Source: Colletes latitarsis | Lineage: Eukaryota; Arthropoda; Insecta; Hymenoptera; Colletidae | NCBI RefSeq assembly: GCF_051014445.1 | Contig: NW_027488369.1 | Location: forward strand, 10,868,001 to 10,932,000 | Reading direction: 5' to 3' | DNA length: 64,000 bases | Translations under genes and position numbers: made by a program | Shown: piece after piece, positions 22,401 through 36,461 of the stretch | How positions within the stretch are numbered: the first letter of the stretch is position 1 | Layout: each line of letters opens with the position of its first letter | Notes under the pieces: generated by a model | What the model was told of the DNA's origin: nothing | Databases searched by the model: none | The model's input: the letters and a program-made list of their open reading frames with translations, nothing else

Positions 22401-24699
22401 ATTAAACCTGGTTTCGATCAATATTTTAGAGGATAACGCAAGTTAGGTCTGGGATAGGTCTGGGATTTGCCCTCATCAGACTCATACTTTCGCACACTTC
22501 ACATACTCGTTGAACAGATCCTGGGTTATTTTCTAGTTGGGATCACTAGTAATGTGGTACCACTCTGAGACAGTCGATTAAACCAGGTTTTGATCAATAT
22601 TTTTGAGGATAACGCATGTTAGGTCTAGGTTAGGCTTGGGATTTTCACTCATCAGACTCATACTTTCGCATTCTTCACATACTTGTTGAACGGATCCTGG
22701 GTTTTTTCTGGTTTGGATGACGTAGTAATGTGGTTCCACACTGAAACAGTCGGTTAAACCTAGTTTCGATCAATATTTTAGAGGATAACGCAAGTTAGGT
22801 CTGGGATAGGTCTGGAATTTGCCCTCATCAGACTCACACTTACGCACACTTCACATACTCGTTGAACAGATCCTGGGTTATTTACTGGTTTGGATCACAT
22901 AGTGATGTGGTACCAAACTGAAACAGTCGATTAAACCAGGTTTCGATCAATATTTTTGAGGATAACGCATGTTAGGTCTAGGTTAGGCCTGGGATTTTCA
23001 CTCATCAGACTCATACTTTCGCATTCTTCACATACTCGTTGAACAGATCCTGGGTTATTTTCTGGTTTGGATCACATAGTAATGTGGTACCACACTGAAA
23101 CAGTCGATTAAACCAGGTTTCGATCAATATTTTTGAGGACAACGCATGTTAGGTCTAGGTTAGGCCTGGGATTTTCACTCATCAGACTCATACTTTCGCA
23201 TTCTTCACATACTTGTTGAACTGATCCTGGGTTTTTTCTGGTTTGGATCACGTAGTAATGTGGTTCCACACTGAAACAGTCAATCAAACCTGGTTTCGAC
23301 CAATATTTTACAGAATAATTCATGTTAGGGGTAGGTTAGGTCTGGGATTTGCTCTCATCAGGCTCATTCTTTCGCATATTTCTCATACTTGATGGCTAGA
23401 TCCTGGGCTTTTTCTGGATTGCATCACGTAGTAATGAAGTACAACACTGAAACAGTCAATTAAACCTGGTTTCCATCAATATTTTAGAGTACAACGCAAG
23501 TTAGGTCTGGGATAGGTCTGGGATTTGCTCTCATCAGGCTCACACTTTCGCGTTTTTCACATACTTGTTGAACAGATCCTGGGTTTTTTCTGGTTTGGAT
23601 CCCGTAGTAGTGTTGTACCACACTGAAACAGTCCATTAAACCTGGTTTCGCTCAATATTTTAGAGGATAACGCATGTTAGGTCTAGGTCAGGCCTGGTTT
23701 TTTCACTCATCAGACTCATGCTTTCGCATTCTTCACATACTTGTTGAACGGATCCTGGGTTTTTTCTGGTTTGGGTCACGTATTAATGTGGGACCACACT
23801 GAAACAGTCAATTAAACCTGGTTTCGACCAATATTTTAGAGAATAATTCATGTTAGGTCTAGGTTAGGTCTGGGATTTGCTCTCATCAGGCTCATACTTT
23901 CGCACACTTCACATACTTGTTGAACGGATCCTGGGTTTTTTCTGGTTTGAATCACGTAGTAGTGTGGTACCACACTGAAACAGTCCATTAAACCTGGTTT
24001 CGCTCAATATTTTAGAGGATAACGCACGTTAGGTCTAGGTCAGGCCTGGGATTTTCACTCATCAGACTCATACTTTCGCATTCTTCACATACTTGTTGAA
24101 CGGATCCTGGGTTTTTTCTGGTTTGGATCACGTAGTAATGTGGCTCCACACTGAAACAATCAATTAAACCTGGTCTTGATAAATATTTTAGAGGATAACG
24201 CATGTTAGGTCTGGGATAGGTCTGGGATTTGCCCTCATCAGGCTCATACTTTCGCACACTTCACATACTCGTTGAACAAATCCTGCGTTATTTTCTGGTT
24301 TGGATCACATAGTAATGTGGTACCACACTGAAACATTCAATTAAACCTGGTCTTGATAAATATTTTAAAGGATAACGCATGTTAGGTCTGGGTTAGGTCT
24401 AGGATTTGCCCTCATCAGGCTCATTCCTTCGCATATGTCTCATACTTCATGGCTAGATCCTGGTCTATTTCTGGATTGGATCACGTAGTAAAGTGGTATC
24501 ACACTGAAACATTCAATTAAACCTGGTCTTGATAAATATTTTAGGGGATAACGCATGTTAGGTCTGGGTTAGGTCTAGGGTTTGCCCTCATCAGGCTCAT
24601 ACTTTCGCATATTTCTCATACTTCATGGCTAGATCCTGGGCTATTTCTGGATTGGATCACGTAGTAAAGTGGTACCACACTGAAACATTCAATGAAACC
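19471..24699 (+). repeat. Mosaic satellite region with re-used older blocks
   Basis: About 30 monomers without a single long period. The 21.3-22.1-kb part repeats 17.04-17.86 kb at an offset of 4,226 bp (24 monomers), including GTTGTGCGG and GTAACACGCTG; the same roughly 0.8-kb block also sits at 8.6-9.4 and 12.3-13.1 kb. The TTACAGAATAATTCATG and TTAGGGGTAGG marks at 23.3 kb recur at 29.65 kb. Several A/B recombinant cores lie here (20.74 and 21.09 kb). No non-satellite sequence is seen. Confidence 0.78.
21930..22444 (+). repeat. Twin monomers two units apart (354 bp)
   Basis: The monomer with TTTCGTTCACTTC, CGATGACAAG and GTGTTTCCTCACTG at 21,930-22,090 is repeated at 22,284-22,444. The offset of 354 bp is two monomers. 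The monomer between them carries an extra A (CTGAAAACAATC), which makes the spacing odd. The marks GTTCAC and CCTCAC are confined to these two monomers among those I compared. Confidence 0.75.
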
Positions 24700-27600
24700 T
24701 GGTCTTGATAAATATTTTAGACGATAACGCATGTTAGGTCTGGGATAGGTCTGGGATTTGCCCTCATCAGACTCATACTTTCGCATTCTTCACATACTTG
24801 TTGAACGGATCCAGGGTTATTTCTGGTTTGGAACACGTCGTAATGTGGGTCCACACTGAAAACAATCAATTAAACCTGGTCTTGATAAATATTTTAGAGG
24901 ATAACGCATGTTAGGTCTGGGATAGGTCTGGGATTTGCCATCATCAGACTCATACTTTCGCACACTTCACATACTCGTTGAACAGATCCTGGGTTATTTT
25001 CTAGTTGGGATCACTAGTAATGTGGTACCACTCTGAGACAGTCGATTAAACCAGGTTTTGATCAATATTTTTGAGGATAACGCATGTTAGGTCTAGGTTA
25101 GGCTTGGGATTTTCACTCATCAGACTCATACTTTCGCATACTTCACATATTTGTTGAACGGATCCTGGGTTTTTTCTGGTTTGGATCACGTAGTAATGTG
25201 GTTCCACACTGAAACAGTCGGTTAAACCTAGTTTCGATCAATATTTTAGAGGATAACGCAAGTTAGGTCTGGGATAGGTCTGGGATTTGCCCTCATCAGA
25301 CTCATACTTTCGCATTCTTCACATACTTGTTGAACGGATCCAGGGTTATTTCTGGTTTGTATCACGTAGTAATGTGGTACCACACTGAAACCGTCCATTA
25401 AACCTGGTTTTGCTCAATATTTTAGAGGATAACGCATGTTAGGTCTAGGTTAGGTCTGGGATTTGCTCTCATCAGGCTCATTCTTTCGCATATGTCTCAT
25501 ACTTGATGGCTAGATCCTGGGCTTTTTCTGGATTGCATCACGTAGTAATGTAGTACCACACTGAAACAGTCAATGAAACCTGGTTTCCATCAATATTTTA
25601 GAGGACAACGCAAGTTAGGTCTAAGTAAGGCCTGAGATTTTCACTGATCAGACTCATACATTCGCATTCTTCACATACTTGTTGAACGGATCCTGGGTTT
25701 TTTCCGGTTTGGATCACGTAGTAATGTGGTACCACACTGAAACATTCAATTAAACCTGGTCTTGATAAATATTTTAGAGGATAACGCATGTTAGGTCTGG
25801 GATAGGTCTGGGATTTGCCATCATCAGACTCATACTTACGCACACTTCACATACTCGTTGAACAGATCCTGGGTTATTTACTGGTTTGGATCACATAGTG
25901 ATGTGGTACCAAACTGAAACAGTCAATTAAACCAGGTTTCGATCAATATTTTTGAGGATAACGCATGTTAGGTCTAGGTTAGGCCTGGGATTTTCACTCA
26001 TCAGACTCATACTTTCGCATTCTTCACATACTTGTTGAACGGATCCTGGGTTTTTTCTGGTTTGTATCACGTAGTAATGTGGTACCACACTGAAACAGTC
26101 CATTAAACCTGGTTTGGATCAATATTTTAGAGGATAACGCATGTTAGGTCTAGGTTAGCCCTGGGATTTTCACTCACCAGACTCATACTTTCGCATTCTT
26201 CTCATACTTGTTGAACTGATCCTGGGTTTTTTCTGGTTTGGATCACGTAGTAATGTGGTACCACACTGAAACAGTCGATTAAACCTGGTTTCGATCAATA
26301 TTTTAGAGGAAAACGCAAGTTAAGTCTGGGATTGGTCTGGGATTTGACCTCATCAGACTCATACTTTCGCATATTTCTCATACTTCATGGCTAGATCCTG
26401 GGCTATTTCTGGATTGGATCACGTAGTAATGTGGTACCACACTGAAACAGTCAATTAAACCTGGTTTCGATCAATATTTTAGAGGATAACGCATGTTAGG
26501 TCTGGGTTAGGTCTAGGATTTGCCCTCATCAGGCTCATACTTTCGCATATTTCACATACTTCGTGGCTAGATCCTGGGCTATTTCTGGATTGGATCACGT
26601 AGTAAGGTGGTACCACACTGAAACATTCAATGAAACCTGTTCTGGATAAATATTTTAAAGGATAACGCATCTTAGGTCTGGGTTAGGTCTAAGATTTGCC
26701 CTCATCAGGCTCACAGTTTCGCGTTTTTCACATACTTGTTGAACAGATCCTGGGTTTTTTCTGGTTTGGATCCCGTAGTAGTGTGGTACCACACTGAAAC
26801 AGTCCATTAAACCTGGTTTCGCTCATTATTTTAGAGGATACCGCATGTTAGGTCTAGGTCAGGCCTGGTTTTTTCACTCATCAGACACATACTTTCGCAT
26901 TCTTCACATACTTGTTGAACGGATCCTGGGTTTTTTCTGGTTTGGATCACGAAGTAGTGTGGTACCACACTGAAACAGTCCATTAAACCTGGTTTCGCTC
27001 AATATTTTAGAGGATAACGCAAGTTAGGTCTGGGATAGGTCTAGGATTTGCCCTCATCAGGCTCTTACTATCGCATATTTCTCATACTTCATGGCTAGAT
27101 CCTGGGCTGTTTCTGCATTGTATCACGTAGTAATGTGGTACCACGCTGAAACAGTCAATTAAACCTGGTTTCGATCAATATTTTAGTGGATAACGCAAGT
27201 TAGGTCCGGGATAGGTCTAGGATTTGCCCTCATCAGGCTCTTACTATCGCATATTTCTCATACTTCATGGCTAGATCCTGGGCTATTTCTGGATTGGATC
27301 ACGTAGTAAAGTGGTACCACACTGAAACATTCAATGAAACCTGTTCTGGATAAATATTTTAGAAGATAACGCATCTTAGGTCTGGGTTACGTCTAAGATT
27401 TGCCCTCATCAGGCTCACAGTTTCGCGTTTTTCACATACTTGTTAAACAGATCCTGGGTTTTTTCTGGTTTGGATCACGTAGTAATGTGGTACCACACTA
27501 AAACAGTCAATTAAACCTGGTTTCGATCAATATTTTAGAGGATAACGCAAGCTAGGTCTCGGATAGGTCTGGGATTAGCCCTCATCAGACTCATACTTTC

Positions 27601-29413
27601 GCACACTTCACATACTCGTTGACAAGATCCTGGGTTTTTTCTGGTTTGGATCCCGTAGTAGTGTGGTACCACACTGAAACAGTCCATTAAACCTGGTTTC
27701 GCTTATTATTTTGGAGGATAACGCATGTTAGGTCTAGGTCAGGCCTGGTTTTTTCACTCATCAGACTCATACTTTCGCATTCTTCACATACTTGTTGAAC
27801 GGATCCTGGGTTTTTTTCTGGTTTGGGTCACGTAGTAATGTGGGACCACACTGAAACAGTCAATTAAACCTGGTTTCGACCAATATTTTAGAGAATAATT
27901 CATGTTAGGTCTAGGTTAGGTCTGGGATTTGCTCTCATCGGGCTCATACTTTCGCACACTTCACATACTTGTTGAACGGATCCTGGGTTTTTTCTGGTTT
28001 GGATCACGTAGTAGTGTGGTACCACACTGAAACAGTCCATTAAACCTGGTTTCGCTCAATATTTTAGAGGATAACGCATGTTAGGTCTAGGTCAGGCCTG
28101 GGATTTTCACTCATCAGACTCATACTTTCGCATTCTTCACATACTTGTTGAACGGATCATGGGTTTTTTTCTGGTTTGGGTCACGTAGTAATGTGGGCCC
28201 ACACTGAAACAATCAATTAAACCTGGTCTTGATAAATATTTTAGAGGAAAACGCAAGTTAGGTCTGGGATAGGTCTGGGATTTGCCCTCATCAGACTCAT
28301 ACTTTCGCACACTTCACATACTCGTTGAACAGATCCTGGGTTATTTTCTGGTTTGGATCACGTAGTAATGTGTTTCCACACTGAAACAGTCGATTAAACC
28401 TGGTTTCGATCAATATTTTAGAGGATAACGCAAGTTCGGTCTGGGATAGGTCTGGGATTTGCCCTCATCAGACTCATACTTACGCACACTTCACATACTC
28501 GTTCAACAGATCCTGGGTTATTTTCTAGTTTGGATCACATAGTAATGTGGTACCAAACTGAAACAGTCGATTAAACCAGGTTTCGATCAATATTTTTGAG
28601 GATAACGCATGTTAGGTCTAGGTTAGGCCTGGGATTTTCACACATCAGACTCATACTTTCGCATTCTTCACATACTCGTTGAACAGATCCTGGGTTATTT
28701 TCTGGTTTGGATCACATAGTAATGTGGCACCACACTGAAACAGTCGATTAAACCAGGTTTCGATCAATATTTTTGAGGATAACGCATGTTAGGTCTAGGT
28801 TAGGCCTGGGATTTTCACACATCAGGCTCATACTTTCGCGTTCTTCACATACTCGTTGAACAGATCCTGGGTTTTTTCTGGTTTGGATACCGTAGTAGTG
28901 TTGTACCACACTGAAACAGTCCTTTAAACCTGGTATCGCTCAATATTTTAGAGGATAACGCATGTTAGGTCTAGGTCAGGCCTGGGATTTTCACTCATCA
29001 TACTCATACTTTCGCATTCTTCACATACTTGTTGAACGGATCCTGGATTTTTCTGGTTTGGCTCACGTAGTAATGTGGTACCACACTAAAACTGTCAATT
29101 AAACCTGGTCTTGATAAATATATTGGAGGATAACGCATGTTAGGTCTGGGATAGGTCTGGGATTTGCCCTCATGAGACTCATACTTTCGCACACTTCACA
29201 TACTCGTTGAACAGATCCTGGGTTATTTTCTGGTTTGGATCACATAGTAATGTGGTACCACACTGAAACATTCAATTAAACCTGGTCTTGATAAATATTT
29301 TAGAGGATAACGCATGTTAGGTCTGGGTTAGGTCTAGGATTTGCCCTCATCAGGCTCATACTTTCGCATATTTCTCATACTTGATGGCTAGATCCTGGGC
29401 TTTTTCTGGATTG
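24700..29413 (+). repeat. Long block, copy 1 of the 39-monomer series
   Basis: Re-used at 31,573-36,461 with an offset of 6,873 bp, checked at TTTTAGACGATAACG (24,718 and 31,591), GATCACTAGT (25,009 and 31,882) and GATCACGAAGTAG (26,948 and 33,821). One monomer present in the later copy near 34.5-34.7 kb is absent here near 27.63 kb, after which the offset is about 7,048. The left edge falls inside CCTGGTCTTGATAAAT. The right edge falls inside GGATTGCATC against GGATTGGATC. Confidence 0.82.
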
Positions 29414-31572
29414 CATCACGTAGTAACGTAGTACCACACTGAAACAGTCAATGAAACCTGGTTTCCATCAATATTTTAGAGGACAACGCAAGTTAGGCCT
29501 AGGTAAGGCCTGAGATTTTCACTGATCAGACTCATACATTCGCATTCTTCACATACTTGTTGAACTGATCCTGGGTTTTTTCTGGTTTGGATCACGTAGT
29601 AATGTGGTTCCACACTGAAACAGTCAATCAAACCTGGTTTCGACCAATATTTTACAGAATAATTCATGTTAGGGGTAGGTTAGGTCTGGGATTTGCTCTC
29701 ATCAGGCTCATTCTTTCGCATATTTCTCATACTTGATGGCTAGATCCTGGGCTTTTTCTGGATTGCATCACGTAGTAATGAAGTACAACACTGAAACAGT
29801 CAATTAAACCTGGTTTCCATCAATATTTTAGAGGACAACGCAAGTTAGGTCTGGGATAGGTCTGGGATTTGCTCTCATCAGGCTCATACTTTCGCGTTTT
29901 TCACATACTTGTTGAACGGATCCTGGGTTTTTTCTGGTTTGGGTCACGTATTAATGTGGGACCACACTGAAACAGTCAATTAAACCTGGTTTCGACCAAT
30001 ATTTTAGAGAATAATTCATGTTAGGTCTAGGTTAGGTCTGGGATTTGCTCTCATCAGGCTCATACTTTCGCACACTTCACATACTTGTTGAACGGATCCT
30101 GGGTTTTTTCTGGTTTGAATCACGTAGTAGTGTGGTACCACACTGAAACAGTCCACTAAACCTGGTTTCGCTCAATATTTTAGAGGATAACGCACGTTAG
30201 GTCTAGGTCAGGCCTGGGATTTTCACTCATCAGACTCATACTTTCGCATTCTTCACATACTTGTTGAACGGATCCTGGGTTTTTTCTGGTTTGGATCACG
30301 TAGTAATGTGGCTCCACACTGAAACAATCAATTAAACCTGGTCTTGATAAATATTTTAGAGGATAACGCATATTAGGTCTGGGATAGGTCTGGGATTTGC
30401 CCTCATCAGGCTCATACTTTCGCACACTTCACATACTCGTTGAACAGATCCTGCGTTATTTTCTGGTTTGGATCACATAGTAATGTGGTACCACACTGAA
30501 ACATTCAATTAAACCTGGTCTTGATAAACATTTTAGAGGATAACGCATGTTAGGTCTGGGTTAGGTCTAGGATTTGCCCTCATCAGGCTCATTCTTTCAC
30601 ATATTTCTCATACTTGATGGCTAGATCCTGAGCTTTTTCTGGATTGCGTCACGTAGTAATGAAGTACAACACTGAAACAGTCAATTAAACCTGGTTTCCA
30701 TCAATATTTTAGAGGACAACGCAAGTTAGGTCTGGGATAGGTCTGGGATTTGCCCACATGAGGATCATACTGTCGCGTTTTTCACATACTTGTTCAACAG
30801 ATCCAGGGTTTTTTCTGGTTTGGATCCCGTAGTAGTGTGGTACCACACTGAAACAGTCCATTAAACCTGGTTTCGCTCAATATTTTAGAGGATAACGCAT
30901 GTTAGGTCTAGGTCAGGCCTGGTTTTTTCACTCATCAGACTCATACTTTCGCATTCTTCACATACTTGTTGAACGGATCCTGGGTTTTTTCTGGTTTGGA
31001 TCACGTAGTTATGTGGGTCCACACTGAAACAATCAATTAAACCTGGTCTTGATAAATATTTTAGACGATAACGCATGTTAGGTCTGGGATAGGTCTGGGA
31101 TTTGCCCTCATCAGACTCATACTTTCGCAAACTTCACATACTCGTTGAACAGATCCTGGGTTATTTTCTGGTTTGGATCACATAGTAATGTGGTACCACA
31201 CTGAAACAGTCGATTAAACCAGGTTTCGATCAATATTTTTCAGGATAACGCATGTTAGGTCTAGGTTAGGCCTGGGATTTTCACTCATCAGGCTCATACT
31301 GTCGCGTTTTTCACATACTTGTTGAACAGATCCTGGGTTTTTTCTGGTTTGGATCCCGTAGTAGTGTGGTACCACACTGTAACAGTCCATTAAACCTGGT
31401 TTCGCTCAATATTTTAGAGGATAACGCAAGTTAGGTCTGGGATAGGTCTAGGATTTGCCCTCATCAGGCTCTTACTATCGCATATTTCTCATACTTCATG
31501 GCTAGATCCTGGGCTGTTTCTGCATTGTATCACGTAGTAATGTGGCTCCACACTGAAAGAATCAATTAAACC
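29414..31572 (+). repeat. Interval between long-block copies; partial repeat of 23.2-24.4 kb
   Basis: From about 29.57 kb this repeats the 23.2-24.4-kb monomers (GAACTGATCC, TTACAGAATAATTC, TTAGGGGTAGG, then TTTGAATCACGTAG). The offset is 6,344 bp at first and 6,168 bp later, because one monomer near 23.6 kb (GTGTTGTACC) is missing here. The rest is A-version monomers with TTTCGCTCAATATT and one with GATCACGTAGTTATG. Confidence 0.75.
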
Positions 31573-34500
31573 TGGTCTTGATAAATATTTTAGACGATAA
31601 CGCATGTTAGGTCTGGGATAGGTCTGGGATTTGCCCTCATCAGACTCATACTTTCGCATTCTTCACATACTTGTTGAACGGATCCAGGGTTATTTCTGGT
31701 TTGGAACACGTCGTAATGTGGGTCCACACTGAAAACAATCAATTAAACCTGGTCTTGATAAATATTTTAGAGGATAACGCATGTTAGGTCTGGGATAGGT
31801 CTGGGATTTGCCATCATCAGACTCATACTTTCGCACACTTCACATACTCGTTGAACAGATCCTGGGTTATTTTCTAGTTGGGATCACTAGTAATGTGGTA
31901 CCACTCTGAGACAGTCGATTAAACCAGGTTTTGATCAATATTTTTGAGGATAACGCATGTTAGGTCTAGGTTAGGCTTGGGATTTTCACTCATCAGACTC
32001 ATACTTTCGCATACTTCACATATTTGTTGAACGGATCCTGGGTTTTTTCTGGTTTGGATCACGTAGTAATGTGGTTCCACACTGAAACAGTCGGTTAAAC
32101 CTAGTTTCGATCAATATTTTAGAGGATAACGCAAGTTAGGTCTGGGATAGGTCTGGGATTTGCCCTCATCAGACTCATACTTTCGCATTCTTCACATACT
32201 TGTTGAACGGATCCAGGGTTATTTCTGGTTTGTATCACGTAGTAATGTGGTACCACACTGAAACCGTCCATTAAACCTGGTTTTGCTCAATATTTTAGAG
32301 GATAACGCATGTTAGGTCTAGGTTAGGTCTGGGATTTGCTCTCATCAGGCTCATTCTTTCGCATATGTCTCATACTTGATGGCTAGATCCTGGGCTTTTT
32401 CTGGATTGCATCACGTAGTAATGTAGTACCACACTGAAACAGTCAATGAAACCTGGTTTCCATCAATATTTTAGAGGACAACGCAAGTTAGGTCTAGGTA
32501 AGGCCTGAGATTTTCACTGATCAGACTCATACATTCGCATTCTTCACATACTTGTTGAACGGATCCTGGGTTTTTTCCGGTTTGGATCACGTAGTAATGT
32601 GGTACCACACTGAAACATTCAATTAAACCTGGTCTTGATAAATATTTTAGAGGATAACGCATGTTAGGTCTGGGATAGGTCTGGGATTTGCCATCATCAG
32701 ACTCATACTTACGCACACTTCACATACTCGTTGAACAGATCCTGGGTTATTTACTGGTTTGGATCACATAGTGATGTGGTACCAAACTGAAACAGTCAAT
32801 TAAACCAGGTTTCGATCAATATTTTTGAGGATAACGCATGTTAGGTCTAGGTTAGGCCTGGGATTTTCACTCATCAGACTCATACTTTCGCATTCTTCAC
32901 ATACTTGTTGAACGGATCCTGGGTTTTTTCTGGTTTGTATCACGTAGTAATGTGGTACCACACTGAAACAGTCCATTAAACCTGGTTTGGATCAATATTT
33001 TAGAGGATAACGCATGTTAGGTCTAGGTTAGCCCTGGGATTTTCACTCACCAGACTCATACTTTCGCATTCTTCTCATAATTGTTGAACTGATCCTGGGT
33101 TTTTTCTGGTTTGGATCACGTAGTAATGTGGTACCACACTGAAACAGTCGATTAAACCTGGTTTCGATCAATATTTTAGAGGAAAACGCAAGTTAAGTCT
33201 GGGATTGGTCTGGGATTTGACCTCATCAGACTCATACTTTCGCATATTTCTCATACTTCATGGCTAGATCCTGGGCTATTTCTGGATTGGATCACGTAGT
33301 AATGTGGTACCACACTGAAACAGTCAATTAAACCTGGTTTCGATCAATATTTTAGAGGATAACGCATGTTAGGTCTGGGTTAGGTCTAGGATTTGCCCTC
33401 ATCAGGCTCATACTTTCGCATATTTCACATACTTCGTGGCTAGATCCTGGGCTATTTCTGAATTGGATCACGTAGTAAGGTGGTACCACACTGAAACATT
33501 CAATGAAACCTGTTCTGGATAAATATTTTAAAGGATAACGCATCTTAGGTCTGGGTTAGGTCTAAGATTTGCCCTCATCAGGCTCACAGTTTCGCGTTTT
33601 TCACATACTTGTTGAACACATCCTGGGTTTTTTCTGGTTTGGATCCCGTAGTAGTGTGGTACCACACTGAAACAGTCCATTAAACCTGGTTTCGCTCATT
33701 ATTTTAGAGGATACCGCATGTTAGGTCTAGGTCAGGCCTGGTTTTTTCACTCATCAGACACATACTTTCGCATTCTTCACATACTTGTTGAACGGATCCT
33801 GGGTTTTTTCTGGTTTGGATCACGAAGTAGTGTGGTACCACACTGAAACAGTCCATTAAACCTGGTTTCGCTCAATATTTTAGAGGATAACGCAAGTTAG
33901 GTCTGGGATAGGTCTAGGATTTGCCCTCATCAGGCTCTTACTATCGCATATTTCTCATACTTCATGGCTAGATCCTGGGCTGTTTCTGCATTGTATCACG
34001 TAGTAATGTGGTACCACGCTGAAACAGTCAATTAAACCTGGTTTCGATCAATATTTTAGAGGATAACGCAAGTTAGGTCCGGGATAGGTCTAGGATTTGC
34101 CCTCATCAGGCTCTTACTATCGCATATTTCTCATACTTCATGGCTAGATCCTGGGCTATTTCTGGATTGGATCACGTAGTAAAGTGGTACCACACTGAAA
34201 CATTCAATGAAACCTGTTCTGGATAAATATTTTAGAAGATAACGCATCTTAGGTCTGGGTTACGTCTAAGATTTGCCCTCATCAGGCTCACAGTTTCGCG
34301 TTTTTCACATACTTGTTAAACAGATCCTGGGTTTTTTCTGGTTTGGATCACGTAGTAATGTGGTACCACACTAAAACAGTCAATTAAACCTGGTTTCGAT
34401 CAATATTTTAGAGGATAACGCAAGCTAGGTCTCGGATAGGTCTGGGATTAGCCCTCATCAGACTCATACTTTCGCACACTTCACATACTCGTTGACAAGA

Positions 34501-36461
34501 TCCTGGGTTTTTTTCCGGTTTGGATCACGTAGTAATGTGGTTCCACACTGAAACAGTCGATTAAACCTGGTTTCGATCAATATTTTAGAGGATAACCCAA
34601 GTTAGGTCTGGGATAGGTCTGGGGTTTGCCCTCATCAGGCTCATACTTTCGCATTTTTCACATACCAGTTGAACAGATCCTGGGTTTTTTCTGGTTTGGA
34701 TCCCGTAGTAGTGTGGTACCACACTGAAACAGTCCATTAAACCTGGTTTCGCTTATTATTTTGGAGGATAACGCATGTTAGGTCTAGGTCAGGCCTGGTT
34801 TTTTCACTCATCAGACTCATACTTTCGCATTCTTCACATACTTGTTGAACGGATCCTGGGTTTTTTCTGGTTTGGGTCACGTAGTAATGTGGGACCACAC
34901 TGAAACAGTCAATTAAACCTGGTTTCGACCAATATTTTAGAGAATAATTCATGTTAGGTCTAGGTTAGGTCTGGGATTTGCTCTCATCGGCCTCATACTT
35001 TCGCACACTTCACATACTTGTTGAACGGATCCTGGGTTTTTTCTGGTTTGGATCACGTAGTAGTGTGGTACCACACTGAAACAGTCCATTAAACCTGGTT
35101 TCGCTCAATATTTTAGAGGATAACGCATGTTAGGTCTAGGTCAGGCCTGGGATTTTCACTCATCAGACTCATACTTTCGCATTCTTCACATACTTGTTGA
35201 ACGGATCATGGGTTTTTTCTGGTTTGGGTCACGTAGTAATGTGGGCCCACACTGAAACAATCAATTAAACCTGGTCTTGATAAATATTTTAGAGGAAAAC
35301 GCAAGTTAGGTCTGGGATAGGTCTGGGATTTGCCCTCATCAGACTCATACTTTCGCACACTTCACATACTCGTTGAACAGATCCTGGGTTATTTTCTGGT
35401 TTGGATCACGTAGTAATGTGTTTCCACACTGAAACAGTCGATTAAACCTGGTTTCGATCAATATTTTAGAGGATAACGCAAGTTCGGTCTGGGATAGGTC
35501 TGGGATTTGCCCTCATCAGACTCATACTTACGCACACTTCACATACTCGTTCAACAGATCCTGGGTTATTTTCTAGTTTGGATCACATAGTAATGTGGTA
35601 CCAAACTGAAACAGTCGATTAAACCAGGTTTCGATCAATATTTTTGAGGATAACGCATGTTAGGTCTAGGTTAGGCCTGGGATTTTCACACATCAGACTC
35701 ATACTTTCGCATTCTTCACATACTCGTTGAACAGATCCTGGGTTATTTTCTGGTTTGGATCACATAGTAATGTGGCACCACACTGAAACAGTCGATTAAA
35801 CCAGGTTTCGATCAATATTTTTGAGGATAACGCATGTTAGGTCTAGGTTAGGCCTGGGATTTTCACACATCAGGCTCATACTTTCGCGTTCTTCACATAC
35901 TCGTTGAACATATCCTGGGTTTTTTCTGGTTTGGATACCGTAGTAGTGTTGTACCACACTGAAACAGTCCTTTAAACCTGGTATCGCTCAATATTTTAGA
36001 GGATAACGCATGTTAGGTCTAGGTCAGGCCTGGGATTTTCACTCATCATACTCATACTTTCGCATTCTTCACATACTTGTTGAACGGATCCTGGATTTTT
36101 CTGGTTTGGCTCACGTAGTAATGTGGTACCACACTAAAACTGTCAATTAAACCTGGTCTTGATAAATATATTGGAGGATAACGCATGTTAGGTCTGGGAT
36201 AGGTCTGGGATTTGCCCTCATGAGACTCATACTTTCGCACACTTCACATACTCGTTGAACAGATCCTGGGTTATTTTCTGGTTTGGATCACATAGTAATG
36301 TGGTACCACACTGAAACATTCAATTAAACCTGGTCTTGATAAATATTTTAGAGGATAACGCATGTTAGGTCTGGGTTAGGTCTAGGATTTGCCCTCATCA
36401 GGCTCATACTTTCGCATATTTCTCATACTTGATGGCTAGATCCTGGGCTTTTTCTGGATTG
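31573..36461 (+). repeat. Long block, copy 2 of the 39-monomer series
   Basis: Same monomer order as 24,700-29,413 plus one extra monomer near 34.5-34.7 kb. That extra monomer has GTTGACAAGATCC, a seven-T run with CCGG, and the CATACCAGTTGAAC variant. The same monomer combination opens every 15-monomer HOR unit further right. It may therefore mark where the HOR founder formed, or its loss from copy 1. Confidence 0.8.
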
